Positions 1 to 8,350 of a stretch of DNA of 56,700 nt are shown here, one piece after another. Position numbers and translations under genes: made by a program. The number at the start of each line of letters is the position of its first letter. Position 1 is the stretch's first letter. Source of the DNA: Hydrogenophilaceae bacterium (GTDB lineage Bacteria; Pseudomonadota; Gammaproteobacteria; Burkholderiales; Thiobacillaceae); assembly GCA_013389055.1 (NCBI GenBank), contig JACAEC010000166.1, forward strand, positions 1-56,700. The letters are read 5' to 3'. A model generated the notes under the pieces. The model was not told the origin of the DNA, made no database searches, and worked only from the letters and a program-made list of their open reading frames with translations.

Positions 1-644
1 CCCTCCTCCAGGCGACCGACCACCTGCGACAACTCGAGGATTGGCCGGCTGATGGTCCGGCTGACGACGACGGCGAAGACTGCCGCAAGGACGGAACCCA
101 GGCCCATGATCAGCAGCCCCGCCACCAACAGGTCTTGCCTGAGCTTGTCGAGGTTGTCGGTCGACATGCCGAGCAGAACGGTGCCGATCACCTTCACCGG
201 CTGGCTCGCGCCTTGTTCCTGAGCGATGTCCAGCATGGGGTCCTGCAGATTCAAAGAATGTAACTCCACCGGCAGGCTGATCACCCATTGCGCTTCCAGT
301 TGCACCCGACTCTGCTCCCCCTGTTTGGCAAACACGCCGGGGTCGATGACGCCGGACCAGGATATCGGCCGGCCCGCTTCGTTCCTGATCACCACGAAGC
401 GGACACCGGGCTCTTTCGCTGCCGTATGCGCCAGGGTATCGAGCAAGGGCCGGTTGCCGGTCACGATGGCATATTCGGACGAGGTGGCCAGATTGCGGGC
501 CATGTTGTAGCCCAACATGCGCCAGGCATTTTCGCTGTCGCGGATCCGGTCGAGGGTGAAATAAGTGGTCAGGGCGATGGCGATCAGCACGCTCGGCAAC
601 AGCACCGCAAGCAGGATGGTCCGCTGGATGCCCAGGTTCTTCAT
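1..644 (-). CDS. Membrane sensor protein, probable histidine kinase (N-terminal part, cut by window edge)
   Basis: Only the first 214 codons are in the window; the gene continues past position 1. The protein has a membrane segment at about residues 9-29, a periplasmic region of roughly 140 residues containing the stretch SEYAIVTGNRPLLDTL, a second membrane segment near residues 168-190, and then the start of a HAMP linker (SRTISRPILELSQVV). This architecture, and the wording of the periplasmic part, resemble BarA/GacS-type hybrid kinases. A GGDEF or chemoreceptor output cannot be excluded because the output domain is outside the window. Its ATG overlaps the stop of the upstream binding-protein gene (ATGA), so the two are almost certainly cotranscribed, and the upstream protein may supply the ligand signal. 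Confidence 0.7.
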   Translation of the reverse strand, partial: MKNLGIQRTILLAVLLPSVLIAIALTTYFTLDRIRDSENAWRMLGYNMARNLATSSEYAIVTGNRPLLDTLAHTAAKEPGVRFVVIRNEAGRPISWSGVIDPGVFAKQGEQSRVQLEAQWVISLPVELHSLNLQDPMLDIAQEQGASQPVKVIGTVLLGMSTDNLDKLRQDLLVAGLLIMGLGSVLAAVFAVVVSRTISRPILELSQVVGRLEE

Positions 645-1618
645 AGCGTCAGCCCTCCCTTGGCCTCGAGCTGTTTTTGCAGCCAGTCATCCGGGGCGAT
701 CTCGAGTTCCAGCGAGCGCGCCACCTGACGATTGACCGTCACCTTGAAATAACGGGGGTAGATCAGCCTGGCCTGGCGGGACGACCGGCCGTTCGCCATA
801 TCGGCCACGATTTCCGTCAGTTGCCGGCCGATCTGCTCCGGGGTGGAAAAGACCGAGGCCAGTGCCCCGGCCTCGGAAAAGCTTTGCGAAAAGCCCACGA
901 TCGGCACCCGGGCGCGATAAGCGGTGATCAGATAGCTCATCAGGGTCGTCTGGTTGAGCACTTGCGGATCGGGGATTGCCAGCAGGATGTCGTTGTCTCG
1001 AAGCAGTTCGCGCTGGCTGGCGAACAAGCCCGACTGACTCTCCACCACTTCGACGCTGAGCCGCATGCCCACCTGCTGGGCCGCCCTGCTCAACTCACCC
1101 TTGAGGCCCAAGGTGGACGAGCCCAAGAGCACGCCGACCCGATCGGCCTTGGGCAGGGCCAGGCGGACCAATGCCAGTTGCCGCTCCAGGGGCTGGTCCA
1201 GCACCAAGGCCGACAAGGACCGCCGCATCGAGGGGGAAATGCCGTTGCTGAGCGTTTCATAGGCCTGACGGGGCAGCAGCGCGGCCAGGACTTGGACGGG
1301 CTGATCGAGCTGGACAGCGGCCCGGGTCGCCTTGAGCCCCAGGGGCACGACCAGATCGCCCGGCTTGACCGCCTGCGACCAGGTCTCTTCATGGCCGGCA
1401 TAGACCAGAGTCTGCAAGTCCGCTGTCCGGCCGAGGCCTGCCTGGATCGTGCGGGCCAATTCGGCATAGGCGCCGCCGGGTTCCGACAGCACGAGCCAGA
1501 CGCGCAGGCGGGCCTCCTCGGCCATGGCAGAGGCCATCGAGCCTTGCAGCAGCAGGCCGAGCAGCAGCAGGGTCAGCCGGCGCCAGACATTGCCCGGCGA
1601 ACATGCGCCCATGGCCAT
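641..1618 (-). CDS. Periplasmic ABC-type substrate-binding-like protein
   Basis: The protein has about 325 residues, with a hydrophobic export signal (LTLLLLGLLLQGSMASAMA) followed by a two-lobed binding-protein-type sequence. Segments such as VGVLLGSSTLGLKGELSRA, DILLAIPDPQVLNQTT and RVPIVGFSQSF fit the ABC_sub_bind family (COG2984-like), whose members bind small ligands in the periplasm. No permease or ATPase lies next to it. It overlaps a sensor gene by four bases instead, so I infer a role as sensor partner rather than transporter component. The open frame extends to 1762, but an earlier start would place about 50 unlikely residues before the signal peptide. The ATG at 1618 (or 1612) is preferred, without a strong ribosome-binding site. 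Confidence 0.7.
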   Translation of the reverse strand: MAMGACSPGNVWRRLTLLLLGLLLQGSMASAMAEEARLRVWLVLSEPGGAYAELARTIQAGLGRTADLQTLVYAGHEETWSQAVKPGDLVVPLGLKATRAAVQLDQPVQVLAALLPRQAYETLSNGISPSMRRSLSALVLDQPLERQLALVRLALPKADRVGVLLGSSTLGLKGELSRAAQQVGMRLSVEVVESQSGLFASQRELLRDNDILLAIPDPQVLNQTTLMSYLITAYRARVPIVGFSQSFSEAGALASVFSTPEQIGRQLTEIVADMANGRSSRQARLIYPRYFKVTVNRQVARSLELEIAPDDWLQKQLEAKGGLTL

Positions 1619-1923
1619 GCGAGGCAGGCTGAATCGACCACCCACAGTCACTTTGGAATCACAAACCATCCACGTTGTATTGAATCCAGCAGCCGCGAAA
1701 CGATCAACGGTTTCGCAACCGGCCCTCCGCCTTGTTATGCAATGCTCATCGGATATAGCCATGAGCCTTCAGCCCATGGCGCGCTCCCAGCTCGGTCCGC
1801 TTGCCCGCCCACGCCCCAAACGACGCCTGACTGCTCTCGGCCGAGGAATCATTGTCGACCCAAGCCTGAGCACTGGCAATGTGTCATCTGGACTGCATGC
1901 CGGCCGACGATCTGCCCCGACCG

Positions 1924-2586
1924 TCAACTCGACGAAGCCAGGCGATGGGCCTGGCGCGTGGTTTCCGGCAGCCGATAGCGGGTGGTGCAGGCCAGGGTGT
2001 AGCGGATCGCCGTCTCCAGGCTGACCCGATGGCCGATCGAGACATAGACCGGCTTCACCCCGGCTCGGGTGCGCAGTACCGCGCCGATGGTCTCCCCGCG
2101 GTCCAGCAGCGGCACCCAGGCCCCTTTTTGGTTCGCGGGTTCTTCATGGCGGCCGCAGAGCCGGGTCTTGCCGACCCCGATGGTCGGCAGATCGAGGATG
2201 ACACCGAGGTGACAGGCGATGCCGAACCGGCGCGGGTGGGCGAGACCCTGGCCATCGCAGAGAATAAGGTCGGGGGTGGTCTTCAGTTTGGCCAAGGCCT
2301 CGAGCACCGCCGGCAGTTCGCGAAACGAGAGCAGGCCCGGCACATAGGGAAAGGTCGTCGGCCGCCGCGCCACCGCTTGCTCGATCACCTGCAGCCCCGG
2401 CAGATCGAGCACGACCGCCGCTGCCCGGGTGATGTTGCCGCCGTCTTCGAAGCCGACATCGATGCCGGCGACACAGTGCACCGGCGATAGACGATCGGAG
2501 CAGTCGACTTTCCGGCGCAGCCTTTGCTGCAAGGCGATCGCCTCGGCCGGGCTCAGATTCCATGGATGCTCAATGACGGCGTGCAT
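1924..2586 (-). CDS. nfi: Endonuclease V
   Basis: This is a 220-residue member of the endonuclease V family, which cleaves DNA or RNA one base 3' of deaminated bases such as inosine. With the start at 2586 the expected metal ligands fall almost exactly on the E. coli numbering: D43 in AGIDVGFE, E90 in [11 protein letters not shown] and D111 in [11 protein letters not shown]. The conserved lysine is in GVGKTRL and the late histidine in TRQAHRLA. Longer starts at 2613, 2622 (ATG) or 2628 (GTG) are open but have no clear ribosome-binding site; 2586 was chosen from family length. The gene is divergent from the OmpA gene and lies close to several other nucleic-acid-processing genes. Confidence 0.93.
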   Translation of the reverse strand: MHAVIEHPWNLSPAEAIALQQRLRRKVDCSDRLSPVHCVAGIDVGFEDGGNITRAAAVVLDLPGLQVIEQAVARRPTTFPYVPGLLSFRELPAVLEALAKLKTTPDLILCDGQGLAHPRRFGIACHLGVILDLPTIGVGKTRLCGRHEEPANQKGAWVPLLDRGETIGAVLRTRAGVKPVYVSIGHRVSLETAIRYTLACTTRYRLPETTRQAHRLASSS

Positions 2587-2639
2587 GCTGGCATGGTGCG
2601 CCAAAACCGGCATCGCGGCCATATCCACTCAATTCTGGA

Positions 2640-2669
2640 TTGGGTTCGGCTTAGCGCATGTCCTATAAT
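2640..2669 (+). promoter_or_regulatory. Probable sigma70 promoter for the OmpA-family gene
   Basis: A perfect -10 box TATAAT at 2664-2669 lies 18 bases after a plausible -35 box TTGGGT at 2640-2645. The start codon is 37 bases downstream of the -10 box. It is predicted from sequence only. Confidence 0.6.
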
Positions 2670-2705
2670 GCGTATGGTTATTCAATATGCTGCCTGGAGG
2701 TTGAT

Positions 2706-3575
2706 ATGCGCCGCTGGAACCTGATCCTCTCCTTCCTTATCCCCTTGTTCGTCGCCGGCAATGCCATGGCGGCGGGCAACTGGTTCGAAGACAAACTGAC
2801 CTGCATCGTCACCGGTGCCGTAGCCGGCGCCGCGATCGGCGCTGCGGCCGACGGCATCACGGTCGGCGGCGGCACCGTGGGTGGCGCCATCATCGGCGCC
2901 TTGCTCTGCCAGCCGGCCGATGCCGATGGCGACGGCGTGCCCGACAATCGCGACAAGTGCCCGGACACCCCCAAAGGCGTCCAGGTCGATGAGCACGGTT
3001 GCCCGCTCGACAGCGACGGCGACGGCGTGCCCGACTACAAGGACAAGTGCCCCGGCACCCCGAAAGGCGCCAAGGTCGATGCCGATGGCTGCGAAATCAA
3101 GCCGGTCGTTGAAGTGCAGCCTGTGGCCCCGGTCGACGGCGACAGCGACGGCGACGGCGTACCCGACAGCAAGGACAAGTGCCCCGGCACCCCGAAAGGC
3201 ACCAAGGTCGACCATACCGGCTGCCCGCTGGTCGAGAAGATCGAACTCAAGGGCGTCTGGTTCGCCTTCGATTCCTCGGTGATCACCCCGGAATCGGCTG
3301 CGGTGCTGGATGAGGTGGCGAAGATCTTCAAGCGCTATCCGGGCCTGGTCGCCGAGATGGCCGGCCATACCTGCAGCATCGGCACCGAGAAGTACAACCA
3401 GGGCCTGTCCGAGCGCCGGGCCAATGCGGTGCGCGACTACCTGATCAAGCAGGGGGTCGATGCCAAGCAGTTGACCGCCAAGGGCTACGGCGAATTGCAG
3501 CCGCTCAACGACAACGCCACCCGTGCCGACCGCGAGAAGAACCGCCGCACGGAAATGCACATCCTCAAGCAGTAA
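2706..3575 (+). CDS. OmpA-family outer membrane protein with calcium-binding-type repeats
   Basis: The 289-residue protein begins with a signal peptide (cleavage expected after GNAMA, about residue 22). A glycine-rich hydrophobic stretch follows, then three thrombospondin type 3-like repeats of the form DxDGDGVPDxxDKCPxTPKG between about residues 72 and 175. The C-terminal OmpA domain (about 180-289) should bind peptidoglycan; the expected NDNATRADREKNRRTE motif is at the end. The three repeats are nearly identical and would bind calcium. The start at 2706 is favoured over an upstream in-frame ATG at 2658 because GGAGG sits seven bases before it and the signal peptide follows directly. The gene has its own promoter and terminator, so it is monocistronic. 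Confidence 0.92.
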   Translation: MRRWNLILSFLIPLFVAGNAMAAGNWFEDKLTCIVTGAVAGAAIGAAADGITVGGGTVGGAIIGALLCQPADADGDGVPDNRDKCPDTPKGVQVDEHGCPLDSDGDGVPDYKDKCPGTPKGAKVDADGCEIKPVVEVQPVAPVDGDSDGDGVPDSKDKCPGTPKGTKVDHTGCPLVEKIELKGVWFAFDSSVITPESAAVLDEVAKIFKRYPGLVAEMAGHTCSIGTEKYNQGLSERRANAVRDYLIKQGVDAKQLTAKGYGELQPLNDNATRADREKNRRTEMHILKQ

Positions 3576-3582
3576 GCGAACA

Positions 3583-3608
3583 GGCGGGCCCGAGGGCCCG
3601 CCTTTTTT
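3583..3608 (+). terminator. Rho-independent terminator of the OmpA-family gene
   Basis: A perfect nine-base stem GGCGGGCCC/GGGCCCGCC with a two-base loop is followed by six T residues, eight bases after the stop codon. Confidence 0.92.
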
Positions 3609-3640
3609 CCGTCAGCGTCAGCCACCGGGCACCCGTCAAG

Positions 3641-4204
3641 GTGCGCACCCTCTCCCATGTCGCCGGCTTCGACGACGCGCCCTTCCAACGCAGCCACCGC
3701 GGCGATGTCCTGGTCGTCGGGGCCGTCTTCGCCGGCACGCGGCTGGACGGCGTCCTCTCCACCCAAGTCCGGCGTGACGGCATCAACAGCACGACACGAC
3801 TGATCGAATGCCTGACTGAATCGAAATACTTCGCCCAATTGCAGGCCATCCTGCTGCAAGGCATCGCCTTCGCCGGCTTCAACGTGGTGGATTTAAAGAC
3901 CCTGCATAGTGCCACCGGGCTGCCGGTGCTGGTGGTCAGCCGGCATGCGCCGGATCTGGCCGCGATCCGCAAGGCCCTGCTGGAGAAAGTGCCGGGCGGC
4001 GCCCGCAAATGGCGGCTGATCGAGGCCGCCGGCCCCATGGCGCCGATGGTCGGGGTTTATTGCCAGCACGTCGGCATTGACGCCGCCGGCGCGGAAAGAC
4101 TGATCGCCGGCCTGCAAATCCATGGCCAATTGCCGGAGCCGCTGCGGGTGGCCCACATGATCGCCGGCGGCGTCACCACCGGCGAGAGCCGGCATCGAGC
4201 TTAG
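3641..4204 (+). CDS. DUF99 (UPF0215) family protein
   Basis: The 187-residue protein matches the DUF99 family by its opening HVAGFDDAPFQ, the strand RGDVLVVGAVFAGTRLDGVLST and the stretch IAFAGFNVVDLKTL. I know this family mainly from archaea. Members have an RNase H-like fold related to endonuclease V, and a Pyrococcus member has been reported as a 3'-5' exonuclease, so a nuclease role is reasonable here but not shown. The start is a GTG. The gene is convergent with the DUF429 gene and their stop codons overlap by four bases. A true endonuclease V gene lies 1 kb away, so two relatives of one fold are neighbours. Confidence 0.82.
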   Translation: MRTLSHVAGFDDAPFQRSHRGDVLVVGAVFAGTRLDGVLSTQVRRDGINSTTRLIECLTESKYFAQLQAILLQGIAFAGFNVVDLKTLHSATGLPVLVVSRHAPDLAAIRKALLEKVPGGARKWRLIEAAGPMAPMVGVYCQHVGIDAAGAERLIAGLQIHGQLPEPLRVAHMIAGGVTTGESRHRA

Positions 4205-4935
4205 TACCAAATCTCCATCCGCAAGCCTTTTCCATCCAAGGTGGCCGCGCCTTCGGGCAGACGCCGACCCTGGCCAAGATCAACCCGGCGCGCGACCCAT
4301 GCCAAAGCGCAGGCATCGATGATGTCGTCGAGCGCCAGCAGTCCGGCGCCATAGGCCAAGTGCAGCGCTTGGGCATCGGGCATAGCCCGGCCCAGATGCC
4401 GCTCGAGCAGGGCCAGCCGCTCCGCCCTGCCCTCTGCGGATTTCTTGTTGTGCCGCATCGGCTCGCCGGCGAGCCCGAGAAAGGCCAACTCCGGGTGCGC
4501 TTCCACGATGCGTCCCTGCATGGCCGGGGTCAAGCAGGCATCCAACTCGCGAATCTTGCCCAGGATATTGAAGGCCTGTCGGCTCAGGCCAAGCCCGGCC
4601 TTGCTACTGGCCCGGTTCAAGGCCAGGGCCTCGGCATAATCCCGGGCCGCGAGTGCGGGCCGCACCGGCGGCGAGAAGACGCTGCTTCTTCTCGCCGCCA
4701 GCCGCTGGCGGGTGGCCTGGTCGCAGTCGCGCCCGCCCGGCTGCGCCGCATCGAGCAGGCCGATGGGCATGTCCACCGCGATTCGCGCCGGCTGCTCCGG
4801 TATGGCCAAGACTTGCTGGAAGTCACGACACAGGCATGTCCGCAATGCCTCGATCGCCCGGCCCTTGCCGCGCAGCAGAACGACAAACCAACCGCCGCGG
4901 CAGCCGTCGACCCCGGCATACCAGGCCTCAGTCAT
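4201..4935 (-). CDS. DUF429 family predicted RNase H-fold protein
   Basis: The 244-residue protein starts with AGVDGCRGGWFVVLL, the usual first strand and acidic residue of DUF429. It has a second acidic motif IAVDMPIGLLD, then RRSSVFSPPVRPAL and EAHPELAFLGLAG, all typical of the family. DUF429 is predicted to be a nuclease with an RNase H fold; no substrate is known to me. It is the last gene of a minus-strand run and overlaps rtcA by eight bases, which indicates translational coupling with an RNA end-processing enzyme. Confidence 0.82.
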   Translation of the reverse strand: MTEAWYAGVDGCRGGWFVVLLRGKGRAIEALRTCLCRDFQQVLAIPEQPARIAVDMPIGLLDAAQPGGRDCDQATRQRLAARRSSVFSPPVRPALAARDYAEALALNRASSKAGLGLSRQAFNILGKIRELDACLTPAMQGRIVEAHPELAFLGLAGEPMRHNKKSAEGRAERLALLERHLGRAMPDAQALHLAYGAGLLALDDIIDACALAWVARRVDLGQGRRLPEGAATLDGKGLRMEIWY

Positions 4936-5965
4936 GACCGACGGCGATTTGGTAGAGGCCGCCCTTCGCCGCCACCTCGAACCGGACCGGCAGAAACTGC
5001 TCGATCAGCCAGATCACGGTCTGGGCGTGCAGGCTCGGCTTGCGCACCGTGAAGCGGGATGCCCCCTCGGCCTGGGCCAAATAGACGAGCAACTGGTCGG
5101 CGGCGTGAACGTCCACTGCGGCGCCGGCATGCAATTCCGCGCGCAGGGCCAGGGCGGCCTCCTCCCCCAGCCGCTCGGCCGGCACGCCGCGCTGCGCCAC
5201 CGTCGCCGCCCCCAGCAGGCTGTGCTCGGTCTCGGCCAGCAGCACCAGGGCGCCGCCGGTGCCGAATGCCTCCGCCTCGTTCAAGACCCGGGCCTCGATG
5301 GCAACTGGCCCGAACTCGGCCAGGACCGTGCGGGCGGCCGCGGCCATGCGCTCGGGAATGTGCAAGGGCAGGTGCGCGACATGCGCCATACCGCGGATGG
5401 CCCGCAGCGGCCCGGGCGCTTCGGCCAAGAGCGGCTTCAGGTGCTTGCGCGGCGCCAGCTTCAGGCAGACCTCGCCGCCGCCGCGCGGGTAATAGCCGTG
5501 GCGCACCGACTCGACGGCGATCTCGATGCCCATGCGCGCCAGCCAGGGCAGGAAGACCAGGCGCAGGTAATCCCAGGGCGGTGCCATTTTCACGTCGGTG
5601 CCGCCGGCGATGGTCAGCCGGCAAGGGCCATCGGCGTGCAGGGCCACCGGCAGCAGGGCCTGCAGCACCAGCGAGATGCTGCCGGCCGTGCCCACTTCGA
5701 AGCGGTAGTCGCCGCCGGCAATGCGGCCCGGCTGGAAGCGAATCGCCGTCGCACCCAGTTCGGCCCCGGTCAATTCACCGCCGCTGATTGCGGCCACGGC
5801 CTTGAGCGCAGTCAGGTGCTGGGCCATGAGCCCGGGCTTCGGCCGCTTGCTGCGGATGTTGGTCAGATGCAGGGGCCGGCCGGTGATGGCCGCCAGCGCC
5901 ATGGCCAGGCGCGCGAGCTGGCCGCCGCCCTCGCCGTAACTGCCGTCGATCTCGATCGGGCTCAT
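4928..5965 (-). CDS. rtcA: RNA 3'-terminal phosphate cyclase
   Basis: This 345-residue protein converts RNA 3'-phosphate ends to 2',3'-cyclic phosphates using ATP through a covalent adenylyl-histidine. It shows the family start IDGSYGEGGGQLARLAMALA, the cyclase signature region RHGYYPRGGGEV, and near the C-terminus the SLHAQT segment whose histidine (H313) is expected to be the adenylylated residue. No RtcB ligase or RtcR regulator is in the window, so this is not the standard rtcBA operon. Instead it sits between DUF72 and DUF429 genes with overlaps on both sides. Confidence 0.95.
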   Translation of the reverse strand: MSPIEIDGSYGEGGGQLARLAMALAAITGRPLHLTNIRSKRPKPGLMAQHLTALKAVAAISGGELTGAELGATAIRFQPGRIAGGDYRFEVGTAGSISLVLQALLPVALHADGPCRLTIAGGTDVKMAPPWDYLRLVFLPWLARMGIEIAVESVRHGYYPRGGGEVCLKLAPRKHLKPLLAEAPGPLRAIRGMAHVAHLPLHIPERMAAAARTVLAEFGPVAIEARVLNEAEAFGTGGALVLLAETEHSLLGAATVAQRGVPAERLGEEAALALRAELHAGAAVDVHAADQLLVYLAQAEGASRFTVRKPSLHAQTVIWLIEQFLPVRFEVAAKGGLYQIAVGHD

Positions 5966-6678
5966 GCCAGCAGCTCCGCCAAGGCCAAGGCGTCGCGCAC
6001 GGCATAGGCCGCCTCGTCGTTATCGAAATAGACATGGGCCGCCGTCAGTTTTTGCCGCTCGAGCCAGTCCGCCCACGCCTGCAAGGCCTTGGCGCCGTAG
6101 CGGCCGCAATAGGCCGCGCCCGGTCCGTGCAGGCGGACATAGGCGAAATCGGCAGTGATCACCCGGGGGCTTTGAAAACCGGCCAGCTCGTAGATGCAGA
6201 AGGCGGCATTGAATTCGGCGAGCAGGTCGTAGACCGCTTCGCTGTGCCAGCTCGGATCGCGCAATTCGAAGGCGACACGGATATCGCGCGGCAATGCCTG
6301 GAGGAATGCCCGCAGGCGGCCGGGATTCAAGCGCCAGTTCGGCGGCAACTGGAACAGCAGCGGTCCTTGCTTGCCGCCCAGCCCGGCCATGGCCTGCAAC
6401 AGCGGCGGCAACGTGAGTTCCGGCTCCTTCAGTTTCTTCATGTGGGTGATGAAGCGGCTGGCCTTGACGCTGAAGACGAAGCCATCCGGCGTCGCCTCGC
6501 GCCAGGCGGCGAAGGTCTCTTGCGTGGGCAGGCGATAGAAACTGCGGTTGATCTCGACGCTGGCGAGGTGATCGGCATAGAAGCCCAGCCATTCCGGCTC
6601 CGGCAGGCCCTCGGGATAGAAGCGGCCGCGCCAGTGCGGATAGACCCAGCCCGAGGTGCCGATATGCACCTGCATCAT
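5962..6678 (-). CDS. DUF72 (YecE-like) family protein
   Basis: The 238-residue protein has the DUF72 hallmarks: the start VHIGTSGWVYPHWRGRFYP, EINRSFYRLP, FVFSVKASRFITHMKKL, LLFQLPPNW, VAFELRDPSW and, late, AYVYFDN-like AHVYFDNDE. The family adopts a TIM-barrel-type fold and has no settled biochemical function. The gene overlaps both rtcA and the upstream metallo-hydrolase gene by four bases, so it belongs to the same operon. Confidence 0.9.
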   Translation of the reverse strand: MMQVHIGTSGWVYPHWRGRFYPEGLPEPEWLGFYADHLASVEINRSFYRLPTQETFAAWREATPDGFVFSVKASRFITHMKKLKEPELTLPPLLQAMAGLGGKQGPLLFQLPPNWRLNPGRLRAFLQALPRDIRVAFELRDPSWHSEAVYDLLAEFNAAFCIYELAGFQSPRVITADFAYVRLHGPGAAYCGRYGAKALQAWADWLERQKLTAAHVYFDNDEAAYAVRDALALAELLA

Positions 6679-7661
6679 GGGCCCCGGAAGGCGCGTTCCA
6701 ACTCGGCCCGCAGCTCCGCCTCGCGCTCGCGATAGATCGGCGAGAAGTGGAAGGGCTCGACCGCCTTCACCGCGGCGGCGCGGGCGAGGCGCCCGGCCTG
6801 GCCGGCGGTGAGGTGCAGCTTGTCGGCGGCGCGGCCGGCCACCTCGTCGAGGAAGACGCTCTCGATGAACAGGGTGTCGGCGCCGCGCGCGAGTTCGACG
6901 ATGCGCTCGGCATTGGCCTGGCTGAAAACGACATCAGTGATGTAGGCGAGCTTCATGCCCGGCGTCACCTGCACGCAGTCGCGCAAGGCGCCAAGCGCAA
7001 TCGGCTGGCCGGCCGGCCCGACGATTTGATCGTCGTCGGACCGCCCTGTTAGCACTGCCTGTTTGAGGCCTTGCAGCCAGGGCCCGACCGGCAGGCCGAG
7101 TTCGGCCAATTTGGTCTTCCAGATATTCACATGCTGCATTTCCTCGAGGGCGAAGCCCAGGCAGGGCGTGCCGTGGTCGAGCACGGCACAACGCACCCGG
7201 ATGCCCGGCTCGTCAAGCAGCACGCCGCTGTCGATGCTGCCCTCTCCTGCGTCCTCGCGGCTAAACCCCTGGCGCACGTGGAAGCGCGCCCGCCGGACCC
7301 TGCCGCCCTCCACTACCTCGGTCACTTCCAGGCCGAAGTCGTTCTCATAGCGATGCAGCAAGTTCCAGGTATAGGCCGACAATTTGGCCTCGACCCGGGC
7401 GATGAAGCCGGGCGGACCATAGAGCCGCACCGCGCGCTCGCGTCCGAGGCAGATGCGCAGGAACCAGTCGAAGCCCATGAAGTGGTCCATGTGGCAGTGC
7501 GTCACGAAGATGTCGGACACGCGCAGAATCTTGCGCGGCGGCAGGTCGCGGATGTCGCCGATGTCGAACAGCAGGGCCCGGCTCTCGAACAGGAAATCGA
7601 CGAACAGGCCGGGATCGCCGAAGGGCTCGTTGACGAGATAGGGATGCAGCGCGCGCCGCAT
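6675..7661 (-). CDS. RNase Z-like metallo-beta-lactamase-fold hydrolase
   Basis: The 328-residue protein carries the zinc-binding motif THCHMDH in FVTHCHMDHFMGFDW. Further expected ligand regions are LDHGTPCLGFALEE, AYITDVVFS and the late HFSPIYRE. The order and spacing resemble tRNase Z rather than glyoxalase-type members, but substrate specificity cannot be read from the sequence. The correct start is the ATG at 7661, which overlaps the Nudix stop codon. The open frame continues to 7988, but that part lies on another frame of the Nudix gene and has no resemblance to the family. Confidence 0.85.
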   Translation of the reverse strand: MRRALHPYLVNEPFGDPGLFVDFLFESRALLFDIGDIRDLPPRKILRVSDIFVTHCHMDHFMGFDWFLRICLGRERAVRLYGPPGFIARVEAKLSAYTWNLLHRYENDFGLEVTEVVEGGRVRRARFHVRQGFSREDAGEGSIDSGVLLDEPGIRVRCAVLDHGTPCLGFALEEMQHVNIWKTKLAELGLPVGPWLQGLKQAVLTGRSDDDQIVGPAGQPIALGALRDCVQVTPGMKLAYITDVVFSQANAERIVELARGADTLFIESVFLDEVAGRAADKLHLTAGQAGRLARAAAVKAVEPFHFSPIYREREAELRAELERAFRGP

Positions 7662-8101
7662 CAGTCGATCAGCTTTTGCTGCGCCCAGGCCAGGATCGGC
7701 TGCAATCGAGGCGGCAGCAGCCGTTCGGCCTGGGCGAAATCGACCCAGCGCCATTCGTCGTGCTCGGGCCGGCCCAGTTCGGGCGCGATCGGCAGGTGGA
7801 TGTCGGTCTGCCGGGTTTCGGCCAGGTAATAGCGCGCCACCTTGCCCCGGCGATAGGGCGCCGTTTCGCAGTAGATCTCGCCCCAGCGGAAATCGAGTTC
7901 GGTCACCGAAGACTCCTCCGCCGTCTCCCGAATGGCCGCGGCCAGGGGCGCCTCGCCCGATTCCACCGTGCCCTTGGGGAAATCCCAATGGTCATAACAG
8001 CGCAAGACCAGCAGGCGCCATTGCCCGGAATGATGGCGGGCGACGACGACGCCGGCGGACAGTCGCTTGGGCGGATTGGCAGAGGTATCCTGGCTTGGCA
8101 T
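7661..8101 (-). CDS. Nudix hydrolase
   Basis: A 146-residue protein with a near-complete Nudix box in GTVESGEAPLAAAIRETAEE. The catalytic RE..EE glutamates are present, and the box ends in SSV where a glycine is usual. The family hydrolyses nucleoside diphosphates linked to another moiety; overall similarity is to the bis(5'-nucleosyl)-tetraphosphatase-like group (WDFPKGTVESGE). It is the first gene of the overlapping minus-strand run Nudix, metallo-hydrolase, DUF72, rtcA, DUF429. The start at 8101 gives the usual family length; the frame is open to 8185. Confidence 0.88.
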   Translation of the reverse strand: MPSQDTSANPPKRLSAGVVVARHHSGQWRLLVLRCYDHWDFPKGTVESGEAPLAAAIRETAEESSVTELDFRWGEIYCETAPYRRGKVARYYLAETRQTDIHLPIAPELGRPEHDEWRWVDFAQAERLLPPRLQPILAWAQQKLID

Positions 8102-8350
8102 ATTGCAAGGATAAGCCGGTTGAGCCCGACATGAGTAGGCCGATGTGCAGCCGGTGGCAAGCCAAGCCCGACCCGATAGCATCATCTATACTGAATTTCG
8201 TATAGCTTGCCTATCAAGCCATGTGCCTCGACATCGCCATACCCAGCCAACAGATCGACGCTCTCACCACGCACTGCCAGAAGAAAGCCATCCATCGGAA
8301 TGCCGGCCTGTTGCTGACACCGAAGCCCGACGTCTTTGCCAAGGAGAACC

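Noticed and set aside
677..1978. A long plus-strand frame opposite the binding-protein gene
   Set aside because: It is low-complexity antisense sequence; the minus strand shows a signal peptide and binding-protein motifs.
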